16,867 bases of DNA from Amoebophrya sp. AT5.2 (lineage: Eukaryota > Sar > Dinophyceae > Syndiniales > Amoebophryaceae), in the NCBI GenBank assembly GCA_005223375.1, contig RXOD01004961.1, positions 1-16,867 of the forward strand, read 5' to 3'. The notes beneath the pieces are model-generated. The model ran no database searches and was not told where the DNA came from. It saw nothing but the letters and a program-made list of their open reading frames with translations. Each line of letters starts with the position of its first letter. The first letter of the stretch is position 1. Below are positions 1 through 11,400 of this stretch, one piece after another. Position numbers and translations under genes: made by a program.

Positions 1-122
1 CAGTCGGGTATCGCTGCCGATGATGACCATCTTCACACTGTTCGGAAGCGATGACAGCCGGGATTTGCCAAGCGATCAAAGCCGAAACCTGAAGCACGAC
101 CTGAATTTTTTCAACCTCTAAG
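1..122 (+). other. probable 3' end of an intron at the window edge
   Basis: The bases up to 122 end in a pyrimidine-rich run (about 105-119) followed by AAG at 120-122, which looks like a 3' splice site. The frame of the downstream FG-rich protein is open from 122 onward but meets a TAA at 119-121. An intron ending at 122 removes that stop. The same frame is also open upstream of the TAA back to base 2, so this stretch could instead be the last codons of a separate upstream gene. The intron reading is preferred because of the splice-site context, but it is not proven. Confidence 0.35.
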
Positions 123-2026
123 TTTGGACCCGCGAGCGCGAGGACCAAGAACAAGACGCTACCAAGTGGCCTCAAAATACATTCAGAAGAAATGACGAGG
201 ACTGGAACGCCAAGGCCTCGTCATCCGTGGGCGGTCTTGCGGGCGGCGCGCGAGACAATTTGTCTCGAGACGTCGACCCGCAGGTGGTGGCGGATTGGGG
301 CGCGCCGAGTGTGCAATCGGTGGCGATGCAGTTCTCGTCGCAGCAAAACGCCCAAACGTTTGGGAGTCGCGAGCGCGAGGACCTGCAGGACCGGACCCCG
401 AAAAAAGGTTTGGAGCAACTGTTGAGTCACCTGGCGCTGCAGGACCGTTTGGAGTCGCAACACGAGAAAAACGACTGCCTGATGCGGGGGCTAACAGATC
501 TCCAGAGCCGGCTGGACGACACCATCGCAAATTTTTGCGCGGCGTCGCCGGGATCTGTGCCGCTGGCGGGGGCTTCGGGCCGATGGCCGTCGGGAGGTGG
601 GAATATCACGCCCTACTACAACTCGCCGCGCGCCCGCGCTAGCAGATCCGTGACGCCGCGCGCCGGCGTCAGCGTCACCGAGACCCTGCTGGGGCGGGTC
701 CGCGGCGACCCAACAGATCCCAGCATGGTCATGCCAACCCCAACGGGATTGATCGTTCCCAATGCTGGGATGCCGAGTTACGTGTGGGGATCCGAGCATA
801 CGTGTGGGGGTTCCCAGCAGCAGAAAGAGCTGTACGGCGAAGTGGTCGGAGGCGGAGCACAGCAGATGGAATATCAGTATCTGCGCGTGGTCGAAGATGA
901 AAGCCGAGACAGTGCCGCAGGATCAGCTTTGTACTCTGCTGGTGCTGCAGACGCGCTCGAGGCGCCGGATCAAATGAACGACGATGCACTCGTATTAATT
1001 CCAGCTGCGAGCACCAGCTCCACCAGCGCGATGCCCCCGCCGAGAATCGTCAAGGGCAAGGGCAAGGGAAAAGCCACGAAGTCGAAGACGCAGGAAGTGC
1101 GCGGATCGGGAAACGGTGTGGTGTTCCGGCCGTCCTCCACGACTTCCAGTGTTGTCCAACCAGCAAAGAACGAAGAGGAAATCAGTCCAGTGTTAGTCGT
1201 CGGGATAAGTCCGAACCCATCGAGCGCTTGCGCTGCCCCTGCAGCTGAGTCGATGTCAACTCCGGCTAGTAACGCGGAAATGACCGCTCAGTTCCAGCAA
1301 CAGCGAGCACCGAGCGCTGAAGACTTCTCCACTCCAAAGGACGACCAGCACGAGCTTTCCCCCGATAAGCTTACCCCCTCAAGAACCAGCATCTGTACCA
1401 CCGCTCCACGAACGCTCTTCGGCACCACCTCCTTGTTCGCAAACAGCACACCAGCTGTGACGGCAACGACCCCCGCCGGCTCGATATTCGGCCCGCCGGC
1501 TGGCGGTGCGCCCGCCGTCGCTAGTACTACTCCGTCACCCCCAAAACCAGCTACGCAACAGCCGCAGGATGCCGAAACGACCAGTTTGGTTTCAGGATTC
1601 CAATCGCTATTCTCCCCCTCGCGCCCATCAGTTACGAGTCTTGGTGTAATGGCGAATATTGATATCAGTCCCGCGGCCAGCGGCGGAGCGGGAGCAGGAC
1701 TGTTCGGAGGGGGCGGAGCAGCGACCAGCACCCAATCCCAACCAGGCGCAATCCCAGTAGGTGAGGCCGTGCAGCCGGGCCAAGGTCAGGGTGGAGTTGG
1801 GTTTGGAGCCAGTTCTCCATCACCAGCTGTATCACCGACGCGCCTCTTTCTGTCGTTCGCGAACGTTGCCTCTGGAATGAGCATAGGTCCCGGGGGGGGT
1901 CCGGCCGATCAGATACCTCTACCGGGCGACGCAGTCAGTGATACATCGAGGCCAGACGTGAACATGGACTTCGGAGAAGTCCCGCCCGACATTGACATGG
2001 AAGAGGCGGACCACGACATGTTGTAA
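123..2026 (+). CDS. FG-repeat, low-complexity protein (nucleoporin-like), 5'-partial terminal exon
   Basis: One long exon runs to a TAA at 2024-2026. No ATG occurs in frame before 326, so either an upstream exon lies outside the window (preferred, with a splice acceptor at 122) or translation starts at ATG 326, giving 566 residues. The protein is rich in Ser, Thr, Pro, Gly and Ala. A short charged, probably helical or coiled stretch lies at about 400-540. A Lys/Gly-rich basic patch at about 1049-1090 resembles a nuclear localisation signal, and the C terminus is acidic. Phe-Gly dipeptides occur at about 359, 1418 (LFG), 1487 (IFG), 1703 (GLFG), 1802 (GFG) and 1970, set in Ser/Thr/Pro/Ala linkers as in FG nucleoporins, which line the nuclear pore and bind transport receptors. 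The copy number is low, and other disordered proteins can carry such motifs. The coding assignment is firm, the nucleoporin identity only tentative. Confidence 0.55.
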
Positions 2027-2996
2027 CTTCAGCGAATACAAGTTTAGTACAACAATGAATGAATGCGCACACGCTGGCTGCTGCTTTCTTCACATCTCCG
2101 AACCAAAGTTCTTCCGTTCTGTACCTTGCTCGCAGTGCTGCTGTCGTTGTATCCCGCACATACCCCGCAGCTATATTTTGGCGACGCCTATTAATTTTTC
2201 ATTTTGCAAGCAAAAAGTTGTGTGACATCACGGAGCTGCTGCTGCCACGCACTTTCTTCACATAAGTTACGTATCATGTATCCATTCCGATAGATACCCG
2301 TGTAGTGTTTGAATTCTGCTGAAAATGAAATAATTCTTCGTTGACATACTGTTTTGCGACCACGATATAAATGTAAGCACGACCACCTGCGCCCGATAGA
2401 TGCGATGACCTAACACGCCACGCAGCAAAAGGAACCATAAGCTGGTTCGACTGAGCGAAATTGTGTTCTTCGACGGGCGGTGCAATGCCATTGCCAGCGC
2501 ACAGAAAAACGACCGCAGCCAATGAAGTGTGAGAACACGACGACCAAAAAATAGTGTTGGCTCAATTGAAATTTGAAGGACAACGTACGTACAAGTACCG
2601 ACACTGTGACTGTCACCTCTGTAAACAAAAACAACGACACATCGTCGACATTGACGAATCAAAATCAAAAAATTAGGTGTAGGGCGGCTTAGCGCTTCTA
2701 GAATGAGCCACGACAGCTCTCCTACCACTTTCACTTAATGTTGATTTCGAAGAGTGAGTTCTTTCTGATTTTTTCGTTTTGTCCTTGAGCTTCGGGGCTC
2801 CTCATTGCCTACGTCGATTAAGTTCTAGTGAAAGAAGAGAGGCTGTTGAGGCACAGGCATAGATGCTAATAATTAGGCAACCACGGGAAGTATAGATACG
2901 GCGAAGTACAACAATAGCTTTAGGTTTAGCTACTGGAATTGGGGTAATAAATTTGCGTCAGAAGAAGTAGAAGATACTTGCATTGATTCGCCAAAG
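2027..2996. other. intergenic spacer, no gene recognised
   Basis: This AT-richer stretch separates the FG-rich gene from the reductase and must hold the 3' UTR of the first and the promoter and 5' UTR of the second. I see no RNA gene, no clear polyadenylation signal near the first stop, and no conserved promoter element. An AATAAA-like string lies near 2945, close to the reductase start and probably unrelated. A 155-codon open frame on the minus strand (2267-2734) lacks an ATG at its start and does not read like a conserved protein. Confidence 0.5.
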
Positions 2997-5900
2997 ATGC
3001 AGGTCCAAAAGCAAAGCGGCGAGCTGCAGGACTTCGACCGCGCCAAGGTCGAGAAGCGACTAAAGAGCCTGACTTTCGATCTGAACACGGATTATGTGGA
3101 CGTCGAGGCCGTCGCCGAAAAAGTCGAGCAAGGTGCGTATGACAAGGTCAAGACGTCCGATCTGGACGCCCTCGTCGCGGAAACCTGTGCCTACATGTCG
3201 CAGAACCATCCGGACTACTCGTTCCTCGCAGCGCGAATCGCCATCTCAAGACTGCACAAAGACACCTCGGACAAGTAAAGAAAGCCCATACCTCGTCAGC
3301 AATGACCTGATTTAACAAATTTTTGCACTAAAAAAATAAAATAATTCTTCACCACAACATCATGGTCGCACAGTTACATGGACGTGGTGGATTCGTTGTA
3401 CAAGTGGACGGATCCGACGGGAAAAGATTGCGCGCTGCTTTCCGACGAGTTTTACGACGTGGTGAAGAACAACCAGGAGAAAATCCAGGCGGCATTCGAC
3501 TACAAGCAAGACTTCTTCTACGACTACTTCGGCTTCAAGACGCTCGAGAAAGCATACCTGCTCAGGGTACTACTATGCCTGGTCCTAGTACTAGTGTCAC
3601 TAGCACTACCTCGTTGTCGTGGTAATCGTACATACAGTATACATATGTATCATCATCATCATCTTTATCGTACTCACTCTTTTTCAACACAATGCTGACA
3701 GGTTAAGGGAAAGATCGTCGAGCGACCGCAGCACATGTTGATGCGATGTGCGATCGGGATCCACTTTGGCGATCTCGAGAGAGCACTTGAAACGTATCGC
3801 TCTTGCATTTTCGTTTGTTGCTTGGAGAAGTTTGACCTTAATTTAATAGATATCGCCCGGGATATGAAGCTGATCAGAAATATATAATAATTCTTGGAAA
3901 ATCACGCAGATACAAACTGATCTCGGATCGGTACTTCACCCACGCAACCCCCACTCTTTACAACGCGGGCACGAAGCTGAACCAGATGTCGTCCTGCTTT
4001 CTCCTCTCCATGAAGTCTGATTCCATCGAGGGGATTTTCGAGACCCTGAAGCGGACGGCACTGATCTCAAAATCGGCTGGTGGTATCGGCGTTGCCATCT
4101 CGAACATCCGGGCAAGCGGATCATACATCAGGGGGACGAACGGACAATCAAACGGCCTGGTGCCAATGTTGAGGGTCTTCAACGACGCAGCGCGATACGT
4201 GGACCAAGGTGCCACTTTTCCTTTACGAATGCGTTGATTTGTCAAACAATGGGCACCAAATATTTTTGAAAAAACATTTTTTTGTTCGTGACGATAGCGA
4301 TGGCGATAGGTGCAGGTGGCTAGCCGTAGTAGAAGTCTATTTCCTAGCTACACGACGAAAAAGAAAATACGACCTGGACGTCGACGAACAAAGAGAGCCT
4401 GGTATTCTCGACGCGTAGCTCCTTTAGCTCGGGCTCGCTTTGGCTCGTATATCGTCTAGAAAACGTAAACTTGTTTCTCCTCTGATAGGAGGCGGTCGCC
4501 GCAAGGGCAGTTTCGCGATGTATTTGGAGCCGTGGCACGCCGACGTGTTTGATTTCCTTGAGCTGCGCAAGAACCACGGCAAGGAGGAGATGCGCGCACG
4601 CGACCTGTTCTACGCGCTCTGGATACCGGACCTGTTCATGAAGCGCGTTATGGAGGGCGGCGACTGGACTTTATTTTGCCCGGACGAGGCGTCGGAGGTG
4701 GGGGCAGACGGGAAGACGAAGACGCTCCAAGATGCGTACGGGGAAGAATTTGAGGAGCTCTACAAGAAGCTGGAGGCACAGGGGAAGGGGAAGAAGACCG
4801 TGAAGGCACAAGCCCTGTGGACAAAGGTGATGGAGAGTCAGATGGAGACAGGAACGCCGTACATGTGCTACAAAGACCACGCAAACAAAAAGTCGAACCA
4901 GAAGAACATTGGTATACAACTGGACCTGAAGAAAGTTTTGTTTATTTGGTCCAGCTCTCATTTTTTGGCGACGCCGACGTTAAGTAGGTACTCCGACGTT
5001 AGGTTACGGGGATTTTCATGATGTTACCGTCTACCATCAAATTCAAACCCGTCAGGCACGATTCGATGCTCGAACTTGTGCACGGAGATTATGGAGTTCA
5101 CGAGCCCAGACGAGGTCGCCGTGTGCAACCTTGCGTCGATCGCGCTGCCGAGATTTGTCGAAAACGGCAAGTTTGAATTTAAAAAACTCTTCGACATCAC
5201 CAAGGTACTATGTCTTTGTCTATACTCTGTCCGCTTTGATGTAAATGTAGTGCTCTGAAGATCATGCTCGATACAAGTACAACTGATTCCCGACATTCTT
5301 GAACTTGATCTTGCGAAAAAAAAAATGCATCAGGTGATCACCCGCAACTTGAACCGGGTGATTGACCGCAACTACTACCCGGTCGAGGAGGCGCGCAGGA
5401 GCAACATGAAGCACCGACCCATCGGGCTGGGCGTGCAGGGCCTCGCAGACGTCTTCATGAAGATGAAGCTGCCATTCGAGTCAGAACAGGCCGGCGTCCT
5501 CAACAAGCAGATTTTTGAGACCATCTATTTCGCCGCATGCACGATGTCCATGGAACTCGCAAAGGAGGAGGGACACTACGAAACATTCCCAGGTGCTGTT
5601 GAACCACGACACTTAATTTCAATGTGTTGCTTTGTTCCACGCACCAGCACTCGGCTGGCAGCATCTCTCATCGACGATCGCGGAAGACAGCAACGCCGCT
5701 TTCACTAGTCTAGACTACAACCACATCGGTCGTGGTCGCAGTGCTAAAAGAAAAGTTGCATCATGTATAATAAATACGTACTTCAACCACGCCCCGAGTC
5801 GATGATGATGAATGTGAAACTCCGCCGCACCAGGTTCCCCCGCTTCGCAGGGTCTTCTTCAGCCCGACTTGTGGAACGTGAAGCCTGACAACGGGCTCGA

Positions 5901-6957
5901 CTGGAACTGGGATGAGCTGCGGGAGAACGTGAAGACGCACGGCCTCCGCAACTCGCTCCTGCTCGCGCCGATGCCCACCGCGTCCACGGCTCAGATCCTC
6001 GGCAACAACGAGGCCATCGAGCCGTACACGCAAAACATCTACGTGCGGCGGGTCCTCTCCGGCGAGTTCGTGCAGGTAAACCGGCACCTGCTAGCCGATC
6101 TGGTGGAGCGCAAGCTGTGGAACTATGGCCGGACCAGATGGTATTAACAAGTGAGCAAGTCTGGTAAAGTGCTAAGCAGCGGGTCCCCTTAGCGATGGCG
6201 AGATTCCCTCAGCGATGGGGAGCGTCGGCTAAGGCGCTCGGAAGTCTACCCGGGGGTAGAGGGTGGCGTCGGGATACTAAACCGATTGGGAGGGAGAGGA
6301 GTGTTGACGCGGTATCGGAAACCTACTGTCTACGTTGGCGGTAGGGCCAGAAAGCAGCGCAAAGAGGGCGCTTGGGCCGGCGATTGGCTCTGTCGGCTAT
6401 ACTAGGTCTAGGGCGCGAGAGTGGGAGTGCCAAAGCTGCCGTCGACCGCGAAAAGGCGCCGCCTTTTTGGGACATAGGCAAACGACACCCCGATAAAGAG
6501 CCACCCAAAAGTGAGCTTCACTTTACCACTATTTATAGGCAGTTACCACCGCTGGTCCCGGCATATCAGCGACGACTTGAAGAACCAGCTGATCGCGCAC
6601 AACGGGTCTTTGCAGAACATCGAGGTGCCGAAGGACCTGAAGGAGCTGTACAAAACGGTGTGGGAGATCAAGCAGAAGCGAGTGATCGAAATGGCCGCGG
6701 AGCGCGGTGCGTACATCGACCAGTCGCAGAGCCTGAACATTCACATGACGGACTGCACCATGCAGAAGCTCAGCTCGATGCACTTCTACGGCTGGAAGCT
6801 GGGCCTGAAGACGGGGCAGTACTACCTGCGAACAAAGGCGGCGGTAGAAGCAATCAAGTTCACCGTAGACCAGGAAAGCCTGAAAAAGAAACAGGAGGAT
6901 ATGGTGAAAGAACAAGAGGCAAAATCCAAGTACGAGTGCGTGGGCTGCGGCTCATAA
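2997..6957 (+). CDS. RRM1: ribonucleoside-diphosphate reductase large subunit (class Ia, R1)
   Basis: This enzyme reduces ribonucleoside diphosphates to deoxy forms together with the small R2 subunit. It is the committed step of dNTP synthesis and is normally cytosolic. Nine exons: 2997-3274, 3374-3566, 3702-3793, 3910-4208, 4489-4911, 5056-5204, 5334-5592, 5834-6123 and 6571-6957. Introns 1-7 are all GT-AG (99-280 bp) and each junction restores conserved family sequence. The spliced product is 789 residues, against about 790 in animals. The N terminus (about 1-92) is the ATP-cone. Cys217 (in SSCFLLSM), Cys437, Asn435, Glu439 (in SNLCTEI) and Cys452 (in VAVCN) match the active-site residues. 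Motifs [13 protein letters not shown] and [19 protein letters not shown] are intact. The C terminus ends CVGCGS, supplying the swinging CxxC pair (Cys784, Cys787). ATG 2997 is chosen because it begins the ATP-cone directly. Intron 8 is abnormal and described separately; its exact borders are uncertain by a few bases. Confidence 0.97.
6124..6570 (+). mobile_element. introner-like intron with terminal inverted repeats (reductase intron 8)
   Basis: Conserved sequence stops after KLWN at 6123 and resumes with DDLKNQL at 6571. The intervening 447 bases cannot be removed by a GT-AG pair while keeping normal family length; cutting here gives exactly the expected spacing. The interval begins and ends with an imperfect inverted repeat of about 48 bases. 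The outer 14 bases (6124-6137 against 6552-6565, consensus TATGNCNGGACCAG) pair at 12 of 14 positions without gaps. An inner 10-base perfect pair, TGGTAAAGTG (6162-6171) against 6519-6528, sits at nearly equal distance from each end (38 and 37 bases). The splice ends would be CT-AG or TA-GC, ambiguous by one shared C. No target-site duplication is obvious. The interior has no coding capacity I recognise but holds small hairpins and a repeated AGCGATGG (about 6190-6220). This fits a non-autonomous, MITE-like introner. Confidence 0.7.
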
Positions 6958-7344
6958 GGGGCGGGAAATTTTCGCAGGACGCGGATGAAAGTGGGCCACG
7001 GCGAGGCATGCGTCGCTGCATGATATACCAGATGAAAGATTGGGACTTTTTGTCGCGTGTTTTACAGAGCTTCCAGCGCTGAGGTGAGCGTCACCCGATG
7101 TCTACCACTTCTACGATCCCCGTCAGCTTTGCCGGGAATCGAATACGGATTTACCAACGGAATATAACAGCAATCGGCTTTTCTCGCGAATACAGCTACC
7201 GTTTTCACATTCAAAGAACTAGTACAGGGTCAAGCATCAATAAGGTTAAGGAATAGCAATAGCTAGTAACGGGTACTTCGTGACTTATCGTCCTCATTCG
7301 TTTTTCTATCTTCCTGGGATCACAACGCTCCCCAGGGAAAAAAA

Positions 7345-7363
7345 GCGTTTCCCTCGGAAACGC
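7345..7363. repeat. perfect 8-bp stem hairpin
   Basis: The sequence GCGTTTCC, loop CTC, GGAAACGC forms an uninterrupted 8-bp stem with a 3-base loop. It lies about 390 bases past the reductase stop. It could be a 3' UTR structure or a chance palindrome; no U-run follows and nothing else supports a terminator role in a eukaryote. Confidence 0.5.
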
Positions 7364-7842
7364 AGGGACAACCGTGGAGGCGCACTTTTGTGTGTGTCGG
7401 TTTTGGGAGCTCTTGAAGGCGCCAGCAATCTTGTTTTTTCAGTTGGGCACCGAGAAACACCATAGGAGACAACGTCATCACCTTCCATCCCTCGCAGCTG
7501 GTGAGGCTGACGACAAATGAACAACGCTGCTGGCGACTGGTGGAATGAACCATTCAAAGAAAAACTAACTTTCTGTGTCTAGCTCTAGCATCAGCAGGGA
7601 TCGATGTAGTGATGCTGCCTACAAGAACAACTGCAGATAAGTTCACCTTGTGCTACTTGTGGTTGTGCAGCACCACTGAAGAGCACCACGATCATTTCAC
7701 TGGCAACCGACGGGAAGCAGGGTGAGGAACATTAGATGGGTTGGAGGTTGCTTTTTTGAATACGACAGCACCACCGTCACCATAAATTGACGCAGCCTAA
7801 CAAAATGTTGTTGATGACTTTTTTGGCAGACACGCGAGAAAT

Positions 7843-7868
7843 GTACACAAAATGTGTACACAAAATGT
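7843..7868. repeat. two tandem copies of a 13-bp palindromic unit
   Basis: GTACACAAAATGT occurs twice head to tail, and each copy with the following GT contains an ACACA...TGTGT inverted repeat. The function is unknown; it could be a protein-binding site upstream of the protease gene or simple slippage. Confidence 0.6.
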
Positions 7869-8471
7869 GTGCAGATCGCGGCAACAATGCCTCGACGAAC
7901 AAACCAAACTCCACCACTCCACCAACGAGGACGAGAAGCCGACCGTGGTAGTATTTCTTCATCAAGTTGTTGTTCGTGTAGTTCATAAAAAAGCCGCTCT
8001 CGCCTCCCCTCGCGGTTGTTGTGCTAGTACCTGGACGAGCAACAGCAAGAGGTAGCAGTAGCACCAGGAGCTGCGAAGATCTACACTTTGGCGCACTTAT
8101 TTCTTAGGCGTTACGCCTCTGCTGCGCCTGCCTTCTCGTGGTTGTCGTGTGTTCATCGCGGTGAATATGGATACTGTTGCTGCTTTTTCATCCGCGGCTG
8201 TCGTGCCGACGACGCAGCTCTTCTTCTTCTTCTTTTATCCAAGGAAGTGCTGTTAGCTGCAAGCGGACTGCTCGTCAGACGACGTTCAGAAGCAAGACGG
8301 TCGTCGCCTTCTTCACATACTTAGCCTCGCTGCCGATTTTTGTGCCCGTACATAGACAAACTAGTAATATATAAATCTGAAACTGCTACAGCTCATAAAG
8401 TGAATGTGAAAGAGAACAGAATAAAGGTTGATCAGGATCATTTGCGTTTATCTCGCTCCCCAAAAAACACG

Positions 8472-11400
8472 ATGAAGCTTGTGGCGCGCCTTGCCGCTTC
8501 AGCGGCCGTCTTAGGCCACCTGGCCGTGGCCGCAGCCATGGATAGCGCTCGCGACGACGAGTCGCTTTTCAGCAAACTCCGCGCTGCCGCCAACCGTGCT
8601 GCCAAAAAGGCTACCGCGTTCATGCCGGCGACTGCTGCCAGTCTCTTTCCACCGGGCAGTCGGACAACTGCGACTCCCGGCGTTGCTGCCAGCAACCTCC
8701 TGTCTGCTACCGACATCAATTCGAGTTACTACGACGCGGAAGCCGGTTTTCAGGCGTTTCTACGCCGCTTCTCGCGCGAGTACGCCGAACTGATCGATGT
8801 TTGCCAGTCGAAGATTACCGACACGTGCAAAGAGGGCGAAAAGCAGCAGGCCTTCGTGGCGAAGACCGGGAAAGAGGCCGAATTCGACGCAAAGAAGCAA
8901 GTGTTTTTTGAGAACGTGCAGGTGGCGCAAAAGAGGAACAAAAAGAACAACGTAGCTGCGACTTCCAATGTCGCTTCTTCTTTCATTCTAGAGCGAGGCG
9001 TGGCCAATGAAAGATGTCTTTCCATGATGAAGCAAGTCTAATTTTCATTTACATTGCAGCAGCCGAAGAAAACGAAACCGACCGAAAACGAATGATGTAG
9101 TGCTCACGCAAGAAACCCAAACTTTCTCCGCCCTCCTAACGGCCTCCAGGTCCACGGCGTGACCAAATTCATGGACTACACCGATGCCGAGTTCAAGAAA
9201 CTGCTCGGACTCCGCCTCACGGAGCGGGACTGGCAACTCGCGGAGAGCAAGCCGCGCTGGGCGGCGCCGTTCAAGCACTCCAAGCGTCGTGAGGACAATG
9301 GGAACAAGGCGCCAAAGACGGGGAAGCGCGACTGGCGCAAGGAGGGCGTGATCACGCCGATCAAGGACCAGGGACATTGTGGCTCCTGCTGGAGCTTCGC
9401 GACCACGGAAACGATCGAGTCCGCCGCGCTGGTACAGGGATACGCGGACAAAGCGAGCCCGTTCATCGGGGCGCCACAGGAAAGCGTGAGCTGCGACCAG
9501 GGAGGCATGAGCCCGGACCACGGCTGCAACGGAGGCTCCCCGATGTCCGCGCTGGACTACTACAAAACCCACGGGCTGGAGCAGGAGAAGGTAGCCATCT
9601 GCGCGTCGTATTCCTTTGCATGGTTTTGGTTTTCGTTTTTATATTTGTTTTCTTGCGTAATTATTGCCGCTGGGGCTGACAGACTTGCGCCCTTTGCGAC
9701 ATCCGCACTGACGCGTACGCGTAGCGCGCTCCATTCATTGCGCCTCGGTCCACCGTGCGCCTCAGCTCGGGGAATATCGCCGCGCCAGTGCCGCCCTTTC
9801 GCAATCGCCAAGCTTGACGCGCGTGCCCGCGCGGGCTTCGCCGTCTAGTGACCGAATTACACGTCGCCGCCCCTCCTTCTTAGACATCGCGCGGCTTCGC
9901 TCCGACTCGATCCGCGACCGAGTCCGCCGAACGCCTCAGCCTTTGCCTCGCTCGGGCTTGACGTGCCTTGGGGTGCTTGCGGTGTCTGCGTCTGGGTCTC
10001 TCTGCTTTGGCTGCTAGGCACGACGGCGCCAACGTCGGTGACAGCGTCTAAAGTTCCGCAGCTGTAGACTCCATACTCTCCCGGGACGCGTTCGAAGCAG
10101 ACGCACCGGGGGCAGCGGAAAGCTGGTCGTGGAAGTCCGATCCGGATGCTACCCGAGCGCGCAGCTGTCATTGTGTGAACAGCACCCCCTCCGTGATTCA
10201 CCAGTGTCAGGAACTCCCCTCCCGACTCTGGTGGAAGGATCTCGTAACGCGTGGGCGCCGTGGGTGCACTTCATAACACGGACCGCCGCGACGGAATAAC
10301 TTCTGGAGCCGGGGAAAAGCTCGCCACTCTCCGACCCAGTCGAGATGCGCCCACCGTTCGCCGCGTGACGGGACGAACCTTCCCGCCGTTCTTTCCTCTG
10401 CGTCTGCATTGCCCCCGGCAGAGGCTGCGCCGCCAGGGGCGTGCAGCTTTCGCATGCCGTTTGATACGAACCGACCGCGCGCCGCGTGTGCTCGGTGGGT
10501 TAGTTTTTTGGTTTCGCTTTTGGTTTTGGCATTGGTGTCGTCGCTGGCTGTGACTGCGACGCGATTCCGCTGCGGCGAACGCGATCGCTTTGCTAGGACT
10601 TTCCATTCTCCTGGGCTTTGGGGTCGTTTTCGTGGGGGTTGTCGTAGTTGGCCGCGACGGCTTCGCGGCGGGCTCGCTGGGACTGCTTGGCGCCGCCCTC
10701 GTCCAGCGGGCGACGCTGGTGCATCAGCTGCAGCGGGGCTCGGGCTTAGGTTTGCGCTAAGGATGCGCAGCCCTTGGAGTGCGATATCTTGCTGGAAGTG
10801 GGCAGCCGTAGGCGCTGGCTCTTTCGACAGCCGCCCGAGAAAGGAGCAGACCCGCAGCAGAGGTCGCGGCGCTCCACTCCCCTCGCTCCGGGGGGGCGCC
10901 TGCTACTACGACCCTCCCGACTGGAGCTGCGGCCTTTTCTTGTGCTGCTCCGTCGGCTTGTGGTGTTTGTCTTTCCCGCATAAGTGACTCTGACTTACTT
11001 GGCTTGTTGGTTGCGGCAGGTGACGACTTTCGACTTTGCTGGTGGCTTCATTGATGGCGCCGCACAGGTGCCCGCCGTGAAGGTCCACGGCCTCGGCGAA
11101 CGCGCTCGCGAGCGCGTCCGCCGGCTGCTCCGGGTCGGTTTTTTCCACCTTTTGCATGACCTTCTCCAACTGCTTGGCGGTGATCATGTTCGCGCTTTTC
11201 TCCTGGATATACACCGCCCAGGTCGAGGCCGTCGGGCCGTCGCCGCGCTTGGCCTCGAAGACGGCCCGCGCCATCTTACGCAGCACCTTGCCACCCTCTC
11301 CACCGTCGTAGCTCGTAATTGGTCATCTCCGGTCCCGGCGAATCCCATTTCTTGCGCGAGCCGCAGCCGCATCCATGAAGAAGGGAACGAGTGAAGTCCG

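Larger units (their letters stand above)
6958..8471. other. spacer between reductase and protease genes, no gene recognised
   Basis: About 1.5 kb follows the reductase stop. Several open frames of 60-95 codons occur on both strands, but none has a recognisable domain or composition that stands out. The stretch carries a tight hairpin (7345-7363), a short tandem palindromic repeat (7843-7868) and a TTC-rich run near 8218-8235. It must include the reductase 3' UTR and the protease promoter and 5' UTR. No tRNA or rRNA was seen. Confidence 0.5.

Noticed and set aside
2267..2734. 155-codon open frame on the minus strand between the first two genes.
   Set aside because: It has no ATG at its start, a hydrophobic patchwork composition with no domain, and lies in AT-rich spacer. 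A 3' UTR plus promoter region is the simpler reading.
2329..3895. The string ATAATTCTT recurs at about 2330, 3341 and 3887.
   Set aside because: Nine AT-rich bases recurring in AT-rich introns and spacer is compatible with chance, and the positions share no consistent relation to splice sites.
6372..7082. 236-codon plus-strand frame overlapping the end of the reductase.
   Set aside because: It is a shifted-frame shadow of reductase exon 9 plus part of intron 8; the conserved protein is in the other frame.
10409..10987. 192-codon plus-strand frame inside the giant intron.
   Set aside because: Its composition (Trp/Arg/Cys/Gly-rich) is that of an antisense shadow of the minus-strand coding-like frame, and it contains no recognisable motif.
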